Shown here: positions 9,901-11,019 of the stretch, in pieces
Numbering within the stretch: position 1 is the stretch's first letter
Layout of the letters: the number at the start of each line of letters is the position of its first letter
Source of the DNA: Amoebophrya sp. AT5.2
Taxonomy: Eukaryota; Sar; Dinophyceae; Syndiniales; Amoebophryaceae
Direction of reading: 5' to 3'
Assembly: GCA_005223375.1 (NCBI GenBank)
Contig: RXOD01006183.1
Span: forward strand, 1 to 11,019
DNA: 11,019 bases
Program-made: the position numbers and the translations under genes
Notes under the pieces: model-generated
What the model saw: only the letters and a program-made list of their open reading frames with translations
Databases searched by the model: none
What the model was told of the DNA's origin: nothing

Positions 9901-10773
9901 GCATTGGGCGACTTGAGTCAAGGCCTCCCAGGAGGAGTGCCGGCGTCGGAGGATCTTCCGGGTGCAGCTTCGAGCGACATCCCTGCGACGCTGAGCGAGG
10001 CGCAGGCACACTTTCAGCAGTGCGTGAAGGTTATCACTGGCCCCCTCGGCACGACGCCGGGTAGCTCGCCGCTGCTGTCTGGCACAACGTCTTCTACCAA
10101 CATTCCCGGCGGTGGTCAATTTTCGCCAGCCCAGCTCGTGAACACTTCGAAAACTGCCCCGGCGTTTATGCTGCCAGGAGGTGTGCAAAACATCGTCGTT
10201 GGCCCGAACGGACAGTGCTCGAACAACCAGGAGGTCAAGGTCTCCGTCTCCAACCACCACCAGTACCTCCAGCCGTGGTGTGCTGAGGCTTTGTTCGCGC
10301 TCGGGTACCGGCCCAGCTCTGTGGTTGAAGAGGACTGTTCTCTCCCGCTGCACTACGCGCTCGGCGACGAAATATACGAGCTCTTTTCCGACAGCAGTGA
10401 GCACGGATTTTCCGTCGGCGAGATCACAGACAGCTGGGTGAAAGTGCTGGAAACGGACGTGGGGGCGGTGGACTTCTTGCAGTCCGTGTACGAGAAGCTG
10501 CAGTTCGAAAAGGAAAACAGTGCAACTTCTGTTCATATGGGGGCGGTTTCCGGTGGAGCAAGTGTTGCTACTCAGTCGAGCTACGCAGGGGCGTTCGGTA
10601 ATATGGGGCCACCACCAACGCACTCGCCGGGGCAAGGAGCATCTAATAATTCACCAGCGCAGCAGGTTCTCCCCCCGCGGCTCCCGTTCGAGAGCACGGA
10701 CCGGGTGTGGAGTGTGATGACCGAGTTTCCCGCGGGCGTCCCCTTCTTACGGCTCAAAAAAATGCATTGTTAG
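350..10773 (+). CDS. Multi-exon gene for a giant protein of unknown function (5' partial), joined exons
   Basis: Proposed join is 350-973, 1278-1382, 1741-1914, 2174-6628, 7036-10773, giving about 3031 residues and a TAG stop at 10771-10773. All four internal junctions are phase 0 and the frame stays open throughout, which argues that these are exons of one gene rather than five genes. Coding segments have GC-rich third positions and sensible charged and hydrophobic patterning; the gaps are richer in T and A runs and carry stops. The 5' end lies outside the window. I recognise no family. The protein alternates probable folded blocks with long Ser/Gly/Ala/Asn-rich linkers, as in large scaffold or regulatory proteins of protists. 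Boundaries of the second exon and the two non-GT introns are the least certain. A transcript would settle the model. Confidence 0.72.
974..1277 (+). other. GT-AG intron with uncertain acceptor
   Basis: The donor is AAG|GTGCTA at 973/974. Stops appear in the exon frame (TAG at 1082-1084) and composition turns A/T-rich. Three AG acceptors all keep phase 0: 1205 (after a CAC run), 1220 and 1277. I chose 1277 because coding character is clear only after it, but 1205 has the more usual C-rich lead. The intron holds a 12-bp palindrome CGCTATATAGCG (1139-1150) and a hairpin with ATTTTCA (1092-1098) opposite TGAAAAT (1110-1116). No terminal inverted repeat or exon copy was found here, unlike the other introns. 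Confidence 0.6.
1278..1382 (+). CDS. Exon B: small cysteine-rich exon with a B-box-like half finger
   Basis: The 35 codons hold Cys codons at 1320, 1329, 1344, 1353 and 1374, giving the spacing C-x2-C-x4-C-x2-C-x6-C within YYCPLCEILLCAACAF. This spacing and the aromatic/leucine pattern resemble the second half of a B-box or treble-clef zinc finger. The first half would have to come from exon A (the HRC and YAC motifs). The call is by eye, not by a profile. The exon ends in a Lys/Glu-rich helix (KLCEK). I end it at GAGAAG|ATTAAGG because the intron's terminal inverted repeat starts at 1384; extension to 1388 (adding Ile-Lys) also keeps frame, and a TAG at 1410 caps it. The start could be 1206 or 1221 instead, adding up to 24 residues. 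Confidence 0.65.
1339..1366 (+). repeat. 28-bp direct repeat, exonic copy
   Basis: It matches 1678-1705 at 27 of 28 positions (C1354 against T1693). It encodes part of the cysteine cluster, including the Cys codons at 1344 and 1353, so this is the coding original. Confidence 0.93.
1384..1407 (+). repeat. Terminal inverted repeat, left arm, of intron 1383-1740
   Basis: Its reverse complement matches 1716-1739 at 19 of 24 positions. Four of the five differences are left-arm G facing right-arm T, which are G-U pairs in RNA. The remaining one is T facing T (1396/1727). Confidence 0.85.
1463..1513 (+). repeat. Tandem repeat, three 17-bp units
   Basis: The units start at 1463, 1480 and 1497, each opening GTATTGGACT. 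Units 1 and 2 differ at one base and unit 3 is diverged in its second half. It lies in the body of the intron, close to the left arm. Confidence 0.88.
1678..1705 (+). repeat. 28-bp direct repeat, intronic copy of exon B
   Basis: It lies inside the intron, ending 10 bp before the right terminal repeat. The sole change C to T is silent if read in the exon frame (TGC to TGT). Similarity stops sharply on both sides, so only this piece was copied. Confidence 0.93.
1716..1739 (-). repeat. Terminal inverted repeat, right arm, of intron 1383-1740
   Basis: This is the partner of 1384-1407 and doubles as the polypyrimidine tract before the acceptor. If the stem forms in RNA, the pyrimidine tract is base-paired rather than single-stranded. 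Confidence 0.85.
1741..1914 (+). CDS. Exon C: 58-residue exon of the giant protein
   Basis: The acceptor is TTTAAG|AAGACG and the donor AAA|GTACCT; both are phase 0. The residues read KTDAAMKRDLDELTVGPP followed by a segment ending in WAEILTHIALDLGDKLG, mostly amphipathic and probably helical. The frame closes at TAA 1936-1938, soon after the donor. Codons are GC-rich at third positions like the other exons. Joined to the next exon it continues into another helical stretch (DERLVKESLSFAILVVAWL), so the intron probably interrupts a helical domain. No family recognised. Confidence 0.74.
1915..2173 (+). other. GT-AG intron with a hairpin at its acceptor
   Basis: The donor is AAA|GTACCT at 1914/1915 and the acceptor AACAG|GACGAG at 2173/2174; the intron is 259 nt. 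It contains stops in all reading contexts, a small hairpin (CGATAT 1958-1963 with ATATCG 1969-1974) and a GGCGGA run (about 2094-2111). A strong hairpin spans its 3' end. No terminal inverted repeat like those of the two non-GT introns is seen. Confidence 0.72.
2148..2165 (-). repeat. Inverted copy of the exon D start, forming an acceptor hairpin
   Basis: The reverse complement of 2148-2165 matches 2184-2201 at 17 of 18 positions (mismatch 2155/2194). The 18-nt loop 2166-2183 contains the AG acceptor at 2172-2173. The exonic arm is coding (Leu-Val-Lys-Glu-Ser-Leu), so the intronic arm is the likely copy. Confidence 0.9.
2174..6628 (+). CDS. Exon D: giant central exon, 1485 residues, unknown function
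   Basis: The frame is open for 4455 nt without a stop. The start follows the AG at 2173; the end is set by AAG|AATTAAG at the left edge of the next intron's inverted repeat, just before TAA 6632-6634. Visible blocks: a folded-looking N-terminal region (2174-2910) with a helix, a basic patch KPSRKKK and a beta-rich stretch ending VGYYLPGEM. Next comes a beta-rich block (about 3308-3535) with VRHNLYGKGTVLGWRYND and YARVLFDD, loosely Tudor/SH3-like by eye. An Arg/Ser/Pro-rich segment (about 3664-3860) leads to a basic helix RMKKRLMRRLQR and a Trp/Phe block. A very long Ala/Gly/Ser/Asn-rich, partly acidic linker covers about 5200-6340. The exon closes with a Trp/Lys/Tyr helix (KKLILKKWWPILVKKLIYY). 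The closing helix continues in exon E. No catalytic motif seen. Confidence 0.85.
3664..3860 (+). other. Arg/Ser/Pro-rich (RS-like) segment within exon D
   Basis: The translation is dominated by S-P-S, S-P-R and R-G-R-S-P runs, for example SPSRSPSPISRG and RGRSPSPHVRERR, followed directly by a strongly basic helix. Such segments are typical substrates of SR-protein, CLK or cyclin-dependent kinases and often act in nuclear targeting or RNA binding. Here this is an inference from composition only. Confidence 0.65.
5478..5506 (+). repeat. Short coding tandem duplication in the Ala-rich linker
   Basis: GCTGCATCCGCC occurs twice 15 bp apart (5480-5491 and 5495-5506), encoding two Ala-Ala-Ser-Ala-like steps. 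It is followed by GCTGCT/GCTGCA runs. Slippage-type growth of the low-complexity linker explains this. Confidence 0.75.
6570..6610 (+). repeat. 41-bp direct repeat, exonic copy
   Basis: It matches 6963-7003 at 40 of 41 positions (A6595 against C6988). It encodes TNFAAACGNSQNT at the end of exon D, so this copy is the coding one. It ends 20 bp before the intron's left terminal repeat. Confidence 0.95.
6631..6654 (+). repeat. Terminal inverted repeat, left arm, of intron 6629-7035
   Basis: It is complementary to 7009-7032 at 21 of 24 positions without gaps; one of the three differences (6635/7028) is a G-U pair. Fourteen consecutive bases include AAAAATTCAGGTC. Pairing stops at 6655/7008. Confidence 0.9.
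6651..6730 (+). repeat. Degenerate TCTAGG/TTTAGG-type hexamer clusters
   Basis: Two short clusters of six-base units resembling telomere-type repeats occur at about 6653-6670 (TCTAAG, TCTAGG, TTTAGG) and 6713-6729 (CTAGGTCTAGGAATAGG). They flank the possible inner stem next to the left terminal repeat. They are few and degenerate, so a telomeric origin is not claimed. Confidence 0.5.
6963..7003 (+). repeat. 41-bp direct repeat, intronic copy of the end of exon D
   Basis: It sits inside the intron, ending 5 bp before the right terminal repeat. Reading it in the exon D frame gives the same residues (the single change AAA/CAA-type at 6988 falls in a GGA/GGC glycine codon and is silent), then TGA at 7013-7015. 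Its right part 6983-6997 is largely complementary to 6675-6689 in the left half of the intron. Confidence 0.94.
7009..7032 (-). repeat. Terminal inverted repeat, right arm, of intron 6629-7035
   Basis: This is the partner of 6631-6654. It includes the T-run and CAACCTCT that act as the pyrimidine tract before the AAAAG acceptor, so acceptor recognition and end pairing use the same bases, as in intron 1383-1740. Confidence 0.9.
7036..10773 (+). CDS. Exon E: giant 3' exon, 1245 residues and stop, unknown function
   Basis: The acceptor is AAAAG|AAGCTG; a TAA at 7030-7032 in this frame forbids an earlier start beyond 7033. The frame is open to TAG 10771-10773. Blocks in order: a helical region KLCDDLLLLLIKYYPEM to EEAQRLVLEMAFGPWYRLV (7036-7425), continuing the helix that ends exon D and resembling alpha-solenoid repeats. 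Then come a helical block VFELAQADVAGLLLKFYD (about 7680-7980), a third block RAFFRNCLDLVGSILVSMNL (8173-8320), and a Ser/Gly/Asn/Ala linker to 9035. A block KNYGWGVAVRL to LLSLAKRNWVAERQW (9040-9354), a second long linker with a basic patch PRRTRSLNPLTLLRNAIKAR (about 9696-9755), and a last block CAEALFALGY to DFLQSVYEKLQFEKE (10258-10515) follow. No catalytic signature recognised. The final residues KKMHC and TAG may be the true C-terminus, or run-through into another intron. Confidence 0.84.
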   Translation, partial: KLCDDLLLLLIKYYPEMIRLDPENVGNPLFHWLALTTTNSMCLRPHRFFQIVENLLKQNFGKEIARIGVKNLLKKWDAPGLALTKSIPYEPEAVDVSALKNCGSWEEAQRLVLEMAFGPWYRLVGTGAVGGPPGSSSSSSSSTKAAMYEVNAPPPGAVFTRPLLCSQRSSGTASCLDDGGSAYGGPMSPTSPSAGVLARTSSNAVNMSIPPPKMYTVFELAQADVAGLLLKFYDPQHHFIEPLLITLLQNIVTLTESLPLIVLNEKKRNPHGMQLITEPVWVEVNKSHSFSLEPWTPMSELCQRCIAGKMQALDPSTGEPTSSPQHPSPSPIIDGVGSSSTLFPAQSPGSFSATATSPPLALSGAGMPEGTTSTGGEFSRAFFRNCLDLVGSILVSMNLEYFDVLDFTVKTKLGHPVHLLCPSQRMRNMGSTGAGGVGGGRVSAGAAEAHQGAVLGGAAEASVSEQPAPAQEPYVPSSLQMGDRMGTTATNSVALENSSQTTSGGATAGPFGASRELITSSRFAIRTADVDANSSTSVSIPPLAHPQAVPAGVTTAGLEHETSEGAINIIADPSASAVGAIETARQNAANRASFASNSGSSSSAFTVNAPGQQQSTSRSIAPPPQLPPNWATSGQDHSVSSSASGGFGGINMPGNHTSSNNGIANSIVPSYRQFIISKNYGWGVAVRLTNDQQNHQKLMVAYASHLNAQGQHIAINPSGVNIHPLSPQEKCLKLWFLLSQQQFGKGELLDQVGVLLSLAKRNWVAERQWVLTRGGGASCGESMAVVSNVSTPTPSVAKYASQISGNAADCGTNSEAGDSTAAPSSVAGGGHTTSSSLAGSSSTATAPTSSSIPAESASAATSPYMNKNYSTKVSMNAANNTSACASSPRRTRSLNPLTLLRNAIKARNDKAAPEMMTRSLSGGMKAPTTSKTTTDLLSEKTEKTTSAMKMTKVDPALGDLSQGLPGGVPASEDLPGAASSDIPATLSEAQAHFQQCVKVITGPLGTTPGSSPLLSGTTSSTNIPGGGQFSPAQLVNTSKTAPAFMLPGGVQNIVVGPNGQCSNNQEVKVSVSNHHQYLQPWCAEALFALGYRPSSVVEEDCSLPLHYALGDEIYELFSDSSEHGFSVGEITDSWVKVLETDVGAVDFLQSVYEKLQFEKENSATSVHMGAVSGGASVATQSSYAGAFGNMGPPPTHSPGQGASNNSPAQQVLPPRLPFESTDRVWSVMTEFPAGVPFLRLKKMHC

Positions 10774-11019
10774 ACGCATCTTTTAAAAACGGCCGTCCCT
10801 TTTTTTGGCCTGTTTTGGGGTTTATCTTCATCACAAGGACGCGCGCTTCTAGCCAGAAAAGCAGGGGTTGGCACCCTGATACTGATTCGCGTGCCGGAAG
10901 CAAAGACAGGCCTGCGCTGTGGCTGCTTTAGCCATTCCCCCTACTCGAGATTCCTGCTGTCCCCCTCCCGTCTCGCTTGGATCTCTTCAGCTGTTAAATG
11001 AGAACGATCTCCCCCTTCT
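10774..11019 (+). other. Probable 3' untranslated or flanking sequence
   Basis: Composition changes after the TAG: T-runs, a C/T-rich tail (about 10930-10970) and no continued coding pattern in any plus-strand frame. I see no clear polyadenylation signal, no exon copy and no inverted repeat with the end of exon E. It could instead be the start of one more intron whose acceptor is beyond the window, with the C/T-rich tail as the pyrimidine tract. Confidence 0.45.

Noticed and set aside
9790..10635. 281-codon open frame on the minus strand
   Set aside because: Antisense shadow of exon E; Arg/His/Cys-rich without any domain pattern.

Overview
The window looks like one internal-to-3' stretch of a single, very large, intron-containing protein gene on the + strand of a GC-rich unicellular eukaryote. 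No bacterial features (operon spacing, ribosome binding sites) are visible. Five open segments in different frames join without breaking the frame, every junction falling between codons: about 350-973, 1278-1382, 1741-1914, 2174-6628 and 7036-10773. The joined product is about 3031 residues and lacks its N-terminus. I do not recognise the protein family. It alternates compact, probably folded blocks (a cysteine cluster of zinc-binding type, a beta-rich block, several helical blocks) with long Ser/Gly/Ala/Asn-rich linkers.

Two of the five introns (1383-1740 and 6629-7035) do not begin with GT. Each is bounded by AAG, starts A(A)TTAAGG, and has long terminal inverted repeats that pair the two intron ends, partly through G-U pairs. 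This is the architecture reported for non-canonical introns and introner elements in dinoflagellate-lineage alveolates such as Amoebophrya, so a syndinian or other dinoflagellate relative is my best guess for the organism. That is inferred from architecture, not shown by a marker gene. The introns at 974-1277 and 1915-2173 read as ordinary GT-AG introns.

The most unusual signal is that four of the five introns are associated with a near-perfect copy of adjacent coding sequence. In 1383-1740 and 6629-7035 a direct copy of the preceding exon (28 and 41 bp, one mismatch each) sits just inside the 3' intron end. In 1915-2173 an inverted copy of the next exon's start (17 of 18) forms a hairpin whose loop holds the 3' splice site. 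At the left edge an inverted copy of the start of the first exon (22 of 23) lies at 1-23.

Layout: 1-349 partial intron; 350-973 exon; 974-1277 GT-AG intron; 1278-1382 small cysteine-rich exon; 1383-1740 inverted-repeat intron; 1741-1914 exon; 1915-2173 GT-AG intron with acceptor hairpin; 2174-6628 giant exon; 6629-7035 inverted-repeat intron; 7036-10773 giant last (or last visible) exon; 10774-11019 probable 3' flank. No RNA gene, CRISPR array, autonomous transposase or convincing minus-strand gene was found.
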